A DNA stretch of 8,992 nucleotides from Spirochaetales bacterium (GCA_016935715.1 JAFGQJ010000006.1:1-8992); one strand, 5' to 3'. Counted from the first letter of the stretch, positions 1-6,622 are shown. The notes: generated by a model not told the origin, from the sequence alone. Program-made: numbers and translations.

Positions 1-1524
1 CGAGCCGGGGCCTCCTACCTGCTGGGAGGGCTGTACCTCGGGCTGGGTAAGCTCACCGAGGCGATCGAGCAGCTGGAGAAATCGGACGGTCAATTCCCCT
101 GGAACGGCGAGGCCAGGGCCCTCCTGGCCTGCGCCCTGCGCCGGCAGGGAGAAGCGGATGCGGCCGACAGGGTTTTGAAGCAGGTCCTGTCGGCGGATCC
201 TCTGAACTTCACAGCCCTGAGTGAATCCCTGTTCCTCGCGCGATCTGGGAATCAGAAAGACGGCGATGCACGCGCGAAGCTGGAGCAGGCCTTTCGCGAT
301 GAGGTGCAGTCCTACCTGGAAACTGCCGCCGAGTACGCCCGCCTCGGACTGTATCAGGAGGCCTGCGACGTCCTCTCGATGTACAACGAGGGTGCCAGCC
401 CCAGCCGCAAGGCCTATCCGATGGTCGACTACTTCCTGGGCTATTGCAGCGAGAAGCTCGACAGAAAAGACAGCGCGGATCACTTTCGCAATGCCGGCAA
501 ACGGGCTGCGGATTTGGTATTTCCCCACAGACTGGAGACTGAGGCTGTGCTACGCCGCGCCATCGAGGTGAATCCCGGCGATCATAACGCCCGCTACTAC
601 CTCGGCAATCTGCTGTGCTCCAAAGGCCGTGCCGGGGAGGCACTGAGCCTATGGGAGGAAGCGGCCGGAAAGCTCGAGGGCTTTTCGGTGGTACACCGCA
701 ACATCGGCCGGGTGTACTGGAAGGAAATAGAACAGCCCGATCCTGCGATCCGGGCTTACCGGCAGGCCCTGGCCGCGGATCCGAAGGATTACAAGCTGTA
801 CTTCGAGCTCAATTGCATTCTCCTGGACTGCGGACTGGAACAGCAGCGTCAGCAGCTGATCGAGTCGATTCCCGACGAGTTGCTGGAAAACGACGTGATC
901 GCCGAGATGGTTGCCGCCTTCCACGTGGACAGACAGGAGTGGGACCAGGCACTCTCCATCCTGTCCTCTGCCCACTTCTACCCTTGGGAGGTGTACAAAG
1001 GGGTCCGGCTGCTGTACGTGGATGCCAACATCGGCAAGGGGATCAGCCTGTCCCGGCGGAAGCAGTACAGAGAGGCGATCGCCTGTTTCGAGAAGGTTTT
1101 CGAATATCCCCGCAACATCGGCGTCGGGGAGCCCTTCTGTAAGGCCAACGCCGAGGCTCACTTCCGTATCGGTTTGGCTTTGGCCGAATCAGAGGATAAG
1201 GCCGGAGCCAGGGATGCCTGGCGGAAAGCGGCGGACGAACCCAGGCCGGCTTTCAATGACCTCTGCTACTACCGGGCCCGGGCCCTGCAGCGGCTGGGAA
1301 AAAGCGACGAAGCGGAAGCGGTACTGCAGGAGCTTTTGGAACAGGCCCAGAAAGGGGTAGCCGGGAAGAGCGGAGATGTGGCCGAGCACATGTACCTGTC
1401 CGGTCTGGCTCACAAGGGGCTCGGGCAAGCCGTGCAGGCTCAGCAGGATTTCCACATCGCCCTGGCCGTGAATCGGGCCCACCGCCGCTGCCACTGGCAG
1501 GCGAGCGGCTTCAGCGGAGATTGA
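1..1524 (+). CDS. TPR-repeat protein, C-terminal part of a DUF5107-type protein (5' end outside window)
   Basis: The frame is open from base 1 to the TGA at 1522-1524, giving 507 residues. The TTG at 175 is only an internal codon, because the reading frame and TPR-like sequence continue upstream of it. Helical repeats with TPR character are visible at about residues 1-60, 199-228 (YYLGNLLCSKGRAGEALSLW) and 232-262 (VHRNIGRVYW then a run ending in ALAADP), and again near the end. The order of segments resembles the C-terminal half of DUF5107 proteins as I recall them: a GNLL repeat, a VHRNIG repeat, an HFYPWE motif near residue 325, an FEYPRNIGVGE motif, and a final AHKGLGQAVQAQQDFHIALA repeat. 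Those proteins carry a sugar-mutarotase-like N-terminal region, which would lie outside this window. TPRs usually bind proteins or peptides; the actual role here is unknown. TPR assignment is firm, DUF5107 membership is likely. Whether it belongs to the same regulon as the transporter cannot be seen. Confidence 0.85.
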   Translation, partial: RAGASYLLGGLYLGLGKLTEAIEQLEKSDGQFPWNGEARALLACALRRQGEADAADRVLKQVLSADPLNFTALSESLFLARSGNQKDGDARAKLEQAFRDEVQSYLETAAEYARLGLYQEACDVLSMYNEGASPSRKAYPMVDYFLGYCSEKLDRKDSADHFRNAGKRAADLVFPHRLETEAVLRRAIEVNPGDHNARYYLGNLLCSKGRAGEALSLWEEAAGKLEGFSVVHRNIGRVYWKEIEQPDPAIRAYRQALAADPKDYKLYFELNCILLDCGLEQQRQQLIESIPDELLENDVIAEMVAAFHVDRQEWDQALSILSSAHFYPWEVYKGVRLLYVDANIGKGISLSRRKQYREAIACFEKVFEYPRNIGVGEPFCKANAEAHFRIGLALAESEDKAGARDAWRKAADEPRPAFNDLCYYRARALQRLGKSDEAEAVLQELLEQAQKGVAGKSGDVAEHMYLSGLAHKGLGQAVQAQQDFHIALAVNRAHRRCHWQASGFSGD

Positions 1525-1529
1525 TCGCC

Positions 1530-1577
1530 GGGGGTATCCGGGGGAGGGACGGGTATCCGGGGGTATCCGGGGGGGGG
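1530..1577 (+). repeat. G-rich tandem repeat of GGGTATCCGG with possible G-quadruplex
   Basis: Exact copies of GGGTATCCGG occur at 1532-1541, 1551-1560 and 1561-1570, with a degenerate 9-nt unit (GGGAGGGAC) between the first two. The stretch holds six G-runs of 5, 5, 3, 3, 5 and 9 bases separated by 5, 1, 2, 5 and 5 nt. This satisfies the usual G3+N1-7 quadruplex rule on the plus strand. It begins 5 bp after the stop codon of the TPR gene and sits between two convergent genes, so it would be in the 3' untranslated region of the TPR transcript. Any role in ending transcription is inference. Confidence 0.7.
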
Positions 1578-1585
1578 TACGAACC

Positions 1586-1603
1586 GGAGCTGCAACCGGC
1601 TCC
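1586..1603. terminator. Weak hairpin between convergent genes (possible terminator)
   Basis: GGAGC at 1586-1590 pairs with GCTCC at 1599-1603 around an 8-nt loop. The flanking CCGG bases could extend it with a bulge. It lies between the stops of the convergent TPR gene (1524) and the pyruvate-kinase-C-like gene (1611). There is no T-run on either strand, so it is at best a poor intrinsic terminator. Confidence 0.25.
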
Positions 1604-1610
1604 CGGGCTG

Positions 1611-2174
1611 CTAACCGCTGCGGGGCTTGCAGAGAATCTCGCAGATCCGAAACTCCTTGATCCTGCGGGCGTGGGCGGGCCGCACCACGACGGCGGTGTC
1701 GCAGCCCTCGTCCGTACCGCCTGCGGCCACGATCTCCTTAGCCGACCGGATCAGCCCCGCTTCGAGAGCCATGATCGACACCTCCACGGCCACCTTCATT
1801 CCCTGTGAGAACAACCGCAATGTATTGGCCATGACGTTTCCAGGCGTGCTCTCACCGTACAGGCCCTCGGCCACACCGTCGGCCAGCCCGTGAACGGAGG
1901 TCAATACCCGAACACCTGCCTGCTCGATCCGCCGCCTCTCCTCCGTTCTCATGGTCCAGCCCTCCTCGTCGAAGGCGGTGGAAATGCTTACCGCGATCAG
2001 CTCGATTGCGGAGCCTTGAAAAACCTCGGCGGCCTGGAGCGCGGTGTAGCCGTGGGTGGAGGCAAGCACCACCTGTCCGATTCCCAGCTCCTCCGCCCGG
2101 CTGCGGGCCAGGCGCAGAGTCGTCTCCGTGTTCTGCTTTCCCTTTTTTTCGAAGTAGACTATCGATCCATCCAT
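1611..2174 (-). CDS. Stand-alone pyruvate kinase C-terminal (alpha/beta) domain protein
   Basis: This is a 187-residue protein of the small conserved family built only from the pyruvate-kinase C-terminal domain. It has none of the catalytic barrel, so it cannot be a pyruvate kinase. Family-like features are the opening YFEKKGKQNTETTL (residues 7-20), VVLASTHGYTALQAAE (35-50) which corresponds to the PK-C phosphate-loop region, GMKVAVEVSIMALEAGLI (125-142), AGGTDEGCDTAVVVRPA (151-167) and the C-terminal ICEILCKPR. An ATG at 2303 would add 43 residues of non-family sequence. I chose the ATG at 2172-2174 because the family begins here and a GAGGG Shine-Dalgarno lies 8 nt upstream. In pyruvate kinases this domain binds allosteric effectors, so a ligand-sensing role is conceivable, but the biochemical function is unknown. 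It is transcribed divergently from the oxidoreductase gene. Confidence 0.8.
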   Translation of the reverse strand: MDGSIVYFEKKGKQNTETTLRLARSRAEELGIGQVVLASTHGYTALQAAEVFQGSAIELIAVSISTAFDEEGWTMRTEERRRIEQAGVRVLTSVHGLADGVAEGLYGESTPGNVMANTLRLFSQGMKVAVEVSIMALEAGLIRSAKEIVAAGGTDEGCDTAVVVRPAHARRIKEFRICEILCKPRSG

Positions 2175-2214
2175 AAATGATACCCTCGTCACTCGCGCAG
2201 TAGATTGTTCCACG

Positions 2215-2242
2215 ATTGTATTATTTTTTTCCGGTTGCACAA
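2215..2242 (-). promoter_or_regulatory. Sigma-70-type promoter for the pyruvate-kinase-C-like gene
   Basis: On the minus strand TTGTGC (2237-2242) and TACAAT (2215-2220) are separated by 16 bp of A-rich sequence. This predicts a start near 2208 and a leader of about 34 nt containing the GAGGG ribosome-binding site. The plus strand of the same A/T-rich patch reads TATTAT at 2219-2224, a possible -10 for the divergent oxidoreductase gene, but without a convincing -35. Confidence 0.55.
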
Positions 2243-2259
2243 AGCATCTGAGACAAAAT

Positions 2260-2274
2260 CCCATTTGACATGGG
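2260..2274. promoter_or_regulatory. Palindrome CCCAT-TTGAC-ATGGG, candidate operator
   Basis: Perfect 5-bp inverted arms flank a 5-nt centre in the 162-bp divergent region between the pyruvate-kinase-C-like gene and the oxidoreductase gene. The centre and the start of the right arm form TTGACA (2265-2270), a perfect -35 hexamer for the oxidoreductase gene. The corresponding -10 at 2288-2293 (AAATCC) is poor. A regulator bound here could control the oxidoreductase promoter and, 18 bp from the other -35, possibly both genes. Confidence 0.4.
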
Positions 2275-2336
2275 TGCCCCGGACGTGAAATCCTGAGGTG
2301 CATGAAGCGAGCAGCTCAAAGACTGGAGGATGATCT

Positions 2337-3371
2337 ATGAGCACCACCGTTGGCATTGGAATTATAGGAGCCGGGTTCATGGGAATGCTCCACGCCCGGG
2401 CCCTGTCACAGCTGGCCGACGTCCGGGTGTTGGCGGCCAGCGACCCGGCTTTGAAGAAGGCACCCCATGTGCCCGGTCAATCCGAACCGCTGCGGCTGTA
2501 CACCGACCATCGAAAGCTCCTGGAAAACCCTGATATCCAGGCGGTGGTCATCGCCTCTCCGGAATCCCTGCACCGTCAGGCCGTGGAGGACGCCGCCGCG
2601 GCGGGCAAGCACATCCTGCTGGAGAAGCCGATCGCCACCACCCTGGAGGATGCCGATGCGATCATCGAGGCGGCGGACAAGCACGGCGTCAAGCTGATGA
2701 TGGCCCATCTTTTACGCTACGACGTGCGCTACGCCCAGATCAGGGCGGCGGTTGCAGACGGTACGATCGGAAAGCCACTGGTGTGCTACGCCAGGCGCAA
2801 CGCGGTGGTTCAGGAAGCCCGCCGGCTCGGCGGCCGGGTGGAGGTGGAGGAGTACATCTCCGTGCATGACATCGATCAGATCTTCTGGTACTTCGAAGAC
2901 AGAGCGGTCAAGGTCAGCGCCGAGGTTGCAGAGGGTCCGGTGATGAAGGAGCTGGGCGTCCACGACTTCATCTGGATCACGATCCGATTCGAAAACGGCG
3001 GCCTGGGGATCGTGGAAACCGGCTGGGGACTCTCCGAGTCCATCGTGAAGTGGCAGCGGCCGGGCAGCTGGGGTGGATTCGGAGACGTATGCCTGGAGCT
3101 GATCGGGGAGAAAGGCTCCCTGTACCTGGACTACCGCCCCATGACCCTCAGTGCTGTGGACGAGGAGGGCTGGAAGTTCCCGGATACCCTCCACTGGCCG
3201 GAGATGCACGGCGAGATCGTCGGGGACGTTCTGGATGAGGACCGCTACTTCGTCGGCGTGGTCAAAGGCGACCGGGAGATCATCTCCACCGCCCTCGACG
3301 GCCGCAACGCCCTGGAGGTGGTCCTGGCCGCCCAGCGATCCTACAGAGAGGACAGGCCGATTCGTCTGTAG
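2337..3371 (+). CDS. Gfo/Idh/MocA-family NAD(P)-dependent oxidoreductase
   Basis: This is a 344-residue cytoplasmic dehydrogenase, the usual length for the family, whose members oxidise or reduce sugars and polyols such as inositol and glucose. The N-terminal Rossmann fold shows GAGFMG at residues 11-16 and VVIASPESLH at 70-79. The EKP motif at 96-98 supplies the family's catalytic or cofactor-contacting lysine (Lys97). The C-terminal alpha/beta domain contains SVHDIDQIFWY (175-185), with His177 as the probable catalytic histidine. The position four residues before it, often Asp, is Tyr173 here. The start is fixed by GGAGG at 2325-2329, 7 nt before the ATG; an ATG at 2330 is in another frame. 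The substrate is not identifiable from sequence. The gene converges on the permease gene with only 6 bp between stops and is divergent from the pyruvate-kinase-C-like gene. Confidence 0.9.
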   Translation: MSTTVGIGIIGAGFMGMLHARALSQLADVRVLAASDPALKKAPHVPGQSEPLRLYTDHRKLLENPDIQAVVIASPESLHRQAVEDAAAAGKHILLEKPIATTLEDADAIIEAADKHGVKLMMAHLLRYDVRYAQIRAAVADGTIGKPLVCYARRNAVVQEARRLGGRVEVEEYISVHDIDQIFWYFEDRAVKVSAEVAEGPVMKELGVHDFIWITIRFENGGLGIVETGWGLSESIVKWQRPGSWGGFGDVCLELIGEKGSLYLDYRPMTLSAVDEEGWKFPDTLHWPEMHGEIVGDVLDEDRYFVGVVKGDREIISTALDGRNALEVVLAAQRSYREDRPIRL

Positions 3372-3379
3372 GCCGAATC
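3359..3379. terminator. Small stem-loop across the convergent stop codons
   Basis: GATTCG (3359-3364) and CGAATC (3374-3379) form a 6-bp stem with a 9-nt loop that covers the TAG of the oxidoreductase gene and reaches into the TGA of the convergent permease gene. The same patch contains an imperfect direct repeat, AGGCCGATTC and AGGCCGAATC. There is no T-run, so this is a weak candidate for a shared bidirectional terminator. Confidence 0.25.
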
Positions 3380-4256
3380 AGTACTTCATCGCCCCCAGCA
3401 CGATATTCTCCACCACGAACTTCCAGACGACGATCGCCAGGATGAGCGACGGAACCAGCGTCAGGAACACGCCGGACATGATCATGCCCCAGATCATGTC
3501 GGGATTGTAGATCAGGCTGGTCATCACGATCGGCAGGGTCCGGGTACGCGCCGAGCCGCCCAGCACCAGGCTGTACATGAACTCCGAGTAGGAGAGCATG
3601 AACGCGAACAATCCGGTCGCCACCATGCTGGAAGCGGACAGAGGCAATGTGATCTTCCAGAAGACCTGAATGGGCCTGGCCCCGTCCACGACCGCCGATT
3701 CCTCGATCTCCACCGGGACGCGACGGAAGAACATCGTCAGAATGAGAACGGTAAAAGGAAGAGTGAGCAGGCTGTGCACCAGGATCAGAGCCATCTTCGT
3801 GTCCAAGAGCCCCAGGGATTGGACGATCAGGTAGAAGGGAACGACCAGGGCCGAGGCGGGCACCAGCCGGCACATGATGATACCCATGAAGGTCGGCGCC
3901 TTGGCTCTGAACCTTATGCGGGCAAAAGCATAGGCGGCCATGCTGCCGAACACCATGTTGACTCCCATTACAGCCAGGGCAATCGTGGCACTGGTGAGCA
4001 TGGCACGGGGTATCATACGGGCTTCCTCGCTGACCATTGCCCGGGCGGCAGCCCGATCCTCGTACGCTTCGGGAACCTTGCCTGTGAAGATGTACTCGTA
4101 GTAGGAGAGCGTGGGCTTCATCGAAAACCAGCGCGGCGGCACCGACAGCAGGACCTTCTCCGGAACGATGCCACCGACGAAGGTCAACAGCAGCGGTCCG
4201 GCACTGAACAGGAACACCAGGATCGCAAAGAAGTAGATAGCAATCTTCCTGACCAT
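3378..4256 (-). CDS. Carbohydrate ABC transporter permease, MalG type
   Basis: This 292-residue inner-membrane protein is the second permease of a CUT1-type sugar importer. Hydrophobic segments are seen at about residues 5-27, 86-110, 122-148, 155-177, 208-232 and 262-285, fitting six membrane spans. The EAA loop that docks on the ATPase is at 183-205, reading EIEESAVVDGARPIQVFW then KITLP; the usual EAA appears as EESA. The periplasmic region between the first two spans (about 30-85) is long and charged. The TAG of the upstream permease gene is separated from this ATG by only 3 nt, so the two are probably translationally coupled. An AAGGA ribosome-binding site lies inside the end of the upstream gene. 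It is the last gene of the operon and converges on the oxidoreductase gene. Confidence 0.92.
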   Translation of the reverse strand: MVRKIAIYFFAILVFLFSAGPLLLTFVGGIVPEKVLLSVPPRWFSMKPTLSYYEYIFTGKVPEAYEDRAAARAMVSEEARMIPRAMLTSATIALAVMGVNMVFGSMAAYAFARIRFRAKAPTFMGIIMCRLVPASALVVPFYLIVQSLGLLDTKMALILVHSLLTLPFTVLILTMFFRRVPVEIEESAVVDGARPIQVFWKITLPLSASSMVATGLFAFMLSYSEFMYSLVLGGSARTRTLPIVMTSLIYNPDMIWGMIMSGVFLTLVPSLILAIVVWKFVVENIVLGAMKY

Positions 4257-4259
4257 ATC

Positions 4260-5144
4260 CTATTCCTTCACCGTGATCTCGCCGGGCACGGTGCGCATGA
4301 TCAGCAGGATCAGGGCCAGTGTCAGGAGGGCCACGATCACCCCGAGAGCTGCACCCTTGCCGAACTGCAGCATCTTGAAGCTCTCGGCCCAGACGTAGTA
4401 CGAAACCAGGGTCGTCGCTCCCCCGGGTCCTCCACCGGTCATGGAGTAGGTCAGGTCGTAGCTGGTAATCCCCATGATAAACTCGTAGATCAGGGCGATG
4501 ATCATCATCCCCTTGATCTGAGGCAGGGTGATGGAGAACAGCCTCCTGGCCGGTCCCGCTCCATCCACCTCGGCGGCCTCGTAGATCTCCCTGTTGATGA
4601 TGCTCAGGGCAGCCATGAGCAGAACGCTGGCAAAGGGAATCTGCGTCCAGATATGGGCCACCATTACCGAAAACTTCGCCAGAATGGGATGATCGAGCCA
4701 GGGGATGTAGGAGGAAATGATGCCCAGCTTGAACAACAGGGCGTTCAGCACGCCCCACCGGCCGTGAAAGATCCAGACCCAGATGATCCCCGAAACCGCC
4801 CCGGGCATGGCCCAGGGCAGAAGCACCACGGCCCGCACGACGCTCCGGCCTACGAATTTCGTCAGCAGCAGCCGGGCGACCGCCAGGGCGATGACGACGA
4901 TCACCGGAGCGGTGATCAACGTGAACACCAGAGTATTGAACAGGGCCTCGCGAAAATAGATGCTCGATACCACGTCTACGTAGTTCTGGAATCCCACGAA
5001 AGGTTTCACCGGCAGGATCAGCAGGATCTGAAAAAAGCTGTTCCAGAGGGCGTAGCCGAAGGGATAAACGGTAAAAACGATAACGAGAATCAGGACCGGT
5101 AAAAGCCATTCAAAGGGATAGCGGGACATGTCGCGAGTGGCCAT
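4260..5144 (-). CDS. Carbohydrate ABC transporter permease, MalF/UgpA type
   Basis: This 294-residue inner-membrane protein is the first permease of the importer and would pair with the MalG-type partner. Membrane segments are visible at about residues 13-37, 70-95, 103-126, 158-182, 211-232 and 265-284. The EAA loop is canonical at 189-208 (EAAEVDGAGPARRLFSITLP). LTYSMTGGGPGG at 231-242 is the signature typical of MalF-type sugar permeases. The frame is open upstream to an ATG at 5237, but that extension is non-family sequence running through a hairpin. The ATG at 5142-5144 follows a strong AGGAG 6 nt upstream and gives the expected charged N-terminus before span 1. There is no ATPase gene beside it, so an ATPase encoded elsewhere, of the MsmX/UgpC type, presumably powers it. 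Confidence 0.92.
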   Translation of the reverse strand: MATRDMSRYPFEWLLPVLILVIVFTVYPFGYALWNSFFQILLILPVKPFVGFQNYVDVVSSIYFREALFNTLVFTLITAPVIVVIALAVARLLLTKFVGRSVVRAVVLLPWAMPGAVSGIIWVWIFHGRWGVLNALLFKLGIISSYIPWLDHPILAKFSVMVAHIWTQIPFASVLLMAALSIINREIYEAAEVDGAGPARRLFSITLPQIKGMMIIALIYEFIMGITSYDLTYSMTGGGPGGATTLVSYYVWAESFKMLQFGKGAALGVIVALLTLALILLIMRTVPGEITVKE

Positions 5145-5198
5145 GAAAGTCTCCTCTCCAGAGATAACGCGGGATCTTGGTCCTCGGAAGCGGTCGAT

Positions 5199-5230
5199 GC
5201 GGGTTTCCGGGAAGCCTCCCGGAAACCCGC
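5199..5230 (-). promoter_or_regulatory. Perfect 14-bp intercistronic stem-loop between binding-protein and permease genes
   Basis: GCGGGTTTCCGGGA at 5199-5212 is perfectly complementary to 5217-5230, with a 4-nt loop. It begins 13 nt after the TAG of the binding-protein gene and ends 54 nt before the first permease. No T-run follows on the minus strand, so it is not a classic intrinsic terminator. Its position matches stem-loops that protect the 3' end of binding-protein mRNA, or cause partial termination, so that more binding protein than permease is made. Confidence 0.75.
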
Positions 5231-5243
5231 CGGTCATGAGCCT

Positions 5244-6536
5244 CTATTTGCCCAACAGTTTCTTGTACTCGTTCCACTTGGCGGCGCCCTGATCCATCAC
5301 TTCCTTCACCGTGGCGCCACCCACCATAGCCTTGGCCATCAACGGCCGGAAGAACTCGCTCCACATCCCCTTCCATTCGGGATTTACGTCGTTGCGGGCC
5401 AGCTTGGCCTGGGCTTTGAACTTGTCCACGTCGATCCAGGTGGCAAAGGCCGCCTGGACGTCCGGATCGTCGAACAGGGGCAGAGCGGCGAACCCGAGGC
5501 CGTCTTCCACGGCCCAGCGTTTGGCCACCTTGTAGTCGCCGCCGCCGAAGGCTTCGATAAAGGTCCAGGCGGCGTTCCGCTGCGCTTCGTTTTCAGCGGC
5601 CTGCTGGGTCATGCAGTAGAACTTGGCGAAACCCAGGCAGGCCCCGGCTTTGCCGGGCATCGTGGTCATGTCGAACTCTCCCGCATGCGCCTGGGGCGGT
5701 TTGTTCATGGCGGCGAGCATGTAGTTGTACATGACTGTGAAGGCGTGCTGCCCGGTGTTCATGGCCACGTTCACCTTGGTTTCGTGGGATTCGAAGGCCA
5801 GAATGTCGTGCTTGACCCTGGCATCCTGCAGCCACTGCAGGTGCTTGAAGGCCTCCCCGTTCGGATCGTTCAGTACCGCTGTCAGGTCGTCGGCGAACAG
5901 GCTGCCGCCCCGGCCGTACACCTGGGAAGCAAAGGCGGAGTAGAAGTTCGGCAGGCTTGCTTCATACTCGTAGCAGAACGGCTGCGCCATTCCACCGGCC
6001 TTCAGTTTGAGGCTCTCACTCAGCACCTCATCCCAGGTCTTGGGCGGCGCCATACCGTTGTCGGAAAGGATCTTCTTGTTGTACTGGAAGGTGATCAGGT
6101 CGGCGTAGTAGGACAGGCCGTAGAGCTTTCCGTCGTAGGTCATGTCGGCCAGGGCGTAGCCCGCAGTCTTGTCCTTGTACTCCTTCACCTCCGGAAAGTA
6201 ATCCTCCAGCGGAGCCACCCAACCGGCTGCTGCAAACTCGGGCAGCCAGTCTTCCCCGTTGTACATGACGTCGGTCTGGGTCTTGCCCTTGAGGCGCAGC
6301 ACCATGGTGTCGTGGTACTGAGTCCACGGATAGTCGGTCAGATTGACGTTGATGTCCGGGTACGCCTTTTCGAACTGAGCGATGTTGTCCTGTATCGTGG
6401 CGATGTTGTACGACCAGACTACGAACTCCAGGGTCACCGGACCACCCGTCGCCGCTTTGGCTTTTTGTCCGCCGGCGAAGGCGAGTGCCGGCAGCAGCAG
6501 CACGACGAAGATGAAGCCCCATTTAGGTTTTAACAT
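5244..6536 (-). CDS. Extracellular sugar-binding protein, ABC family 1
   Basis: This 430-residue periplasmic binding protein supplies substrate to the two permeases. Residues 1-21 form a signal peptide: Lys3 and Lys5, a hydrophobic core (FIFVVLLLPALAF) and a type I cleavage site AFA|GG. There is no lipobox cysteine, so it should be soluble. The mature protein has family-1 features: VTLEFVVWSYN at 34-44, FEKAYPDINVNL at 55-66, MYNGEDWLPEFAAAGWVAPLEDY at about 91-113, and MTYDGKLYGLSYYADLITFQYNKK at 132-155. An ATG at 6587 would extend it by 17 residues. The ATG at 6534-6536 is preferred because the signal peptide begins there and AAGGGGGG lies 4 nt upstream. It is the first gene of the operon. 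The substrate is not determined; family 1 members bind mono- and oligosaccharides or glycerol-3-phosphate. Confidence 0.93.
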   Translation of the reverse strand: MLKPKWGFIFVVLLLPALAFAGGQKAKAATGGPVTLEFVVWSYNIATIQDNIAQFEKAYPDINVNLTDYPWTQYHDTMVLRLKGKTQTDVMYNGEDWLPEFAAAGWVAPLEDYFPEVKEYKDKTAGYALADMTYDGKLYGLSYYADLITFQYNKKILSDNGMAPPKTWDEVLSESLKLKAGGMAQPFCYEYEASLPNFYSAFASQVYGRGGSLFADDLTAVLNDPNGEAFKHLQWLQDARVKHDILAFESHETKVNVAMNTGQHAFTVMYNYMLAAMNKPPQAHAGEFDMTTMPGKAGACLGFAKFYCMTQQAAENEAQRNAAWTFIEAFGGGDYKVAKRWAVEDGLGFAALPLFDDPDVQAAFATWIDVDKFKAQAKLARNDVNPEWKGMWSEFFRPLMAKAMVGGATVKEVMDQGAAKWNEYKKLLGK

Positions 6537-6569
6537 AAAACCCCCCTTCGAAGATGATTTTATTGAATA

Positions 6570-6582
6570 CCCACAACGTGGG
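6570..6582. promoter_or_regulatory. Palindrome CCCAC-AAC-GTGGG, candidate operator of the transport operon
   Basis: Perfect 5-bp arms surround a 3-nt centre. The site falls at about +5 to +17 relative to the start predicted from the promoter at 6594-6622, a typical place for a repressor to block transcription. It could instead fold as a short hairpin in the leader RNA. Its arms resemble those of the palindrome at 2260-2274 (CCCAT/ATGGG), but the spacing differs. Confidence 0.4.
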
Positions 6583-6593
6583 CCCAATTAATC

Positions 6594-6622
6594 ATTCTAA
6601 GATGGATGATTTCAGGAATCAA
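6594..6622 (-). promoter_or_regulatory. Sigma-70 promoter of the sugar transport operon
   Basis: On the minus strand TTGATT (6617-6622) and TAGAAT (6594-6599) are spaced by exactly 17 bp. The -10 has five of six consensus bases and the -35 four of six. The predicted start is near 6587, giving a leader of about 50 nt before the binding-protein ATG at 6536, with AAGGGGGG as ribosome-binding site. Confidence 0.65.

Noticed and set aside
1521..1808. Small plus-strand frame starting at the end of the TPR gene
   Set aside because: It runs through the G-rich repeat and then antisense to the pyruvate-kinase-C-like gene, with a Gly/Pro-rich translation and no ribosome-binding site.
2175..2303. N-terminal extension of the pyruvate-kinase-C-like protein from the ATG at 2303
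   Set aside because: It would cover that gene's own promoter and lacks family similarity; the ATG at 2174 has a good ribosome-binding site.
3774..5102. Open frame of about 440 codons antisense to the permeases
   Set aside because: It is Gln, His, Asp and Gly rich with no motif, and is the complement of hydrophobic permease codons.
3280..5109. Open frame of about 600 codons on the minus strand, overlapping both permease genes in another frame
   Set aside because: The overlapping frames have membrane spans, EAA loops and ribosome-binding sites; this one has only low-complexity composition.
5685..6533. Open frame antisense to the binding-protein gene
   Set aside because: The minus strand encodes a complete signal peptide and family-1 binding protein; nothing recognisable is found on this strand.
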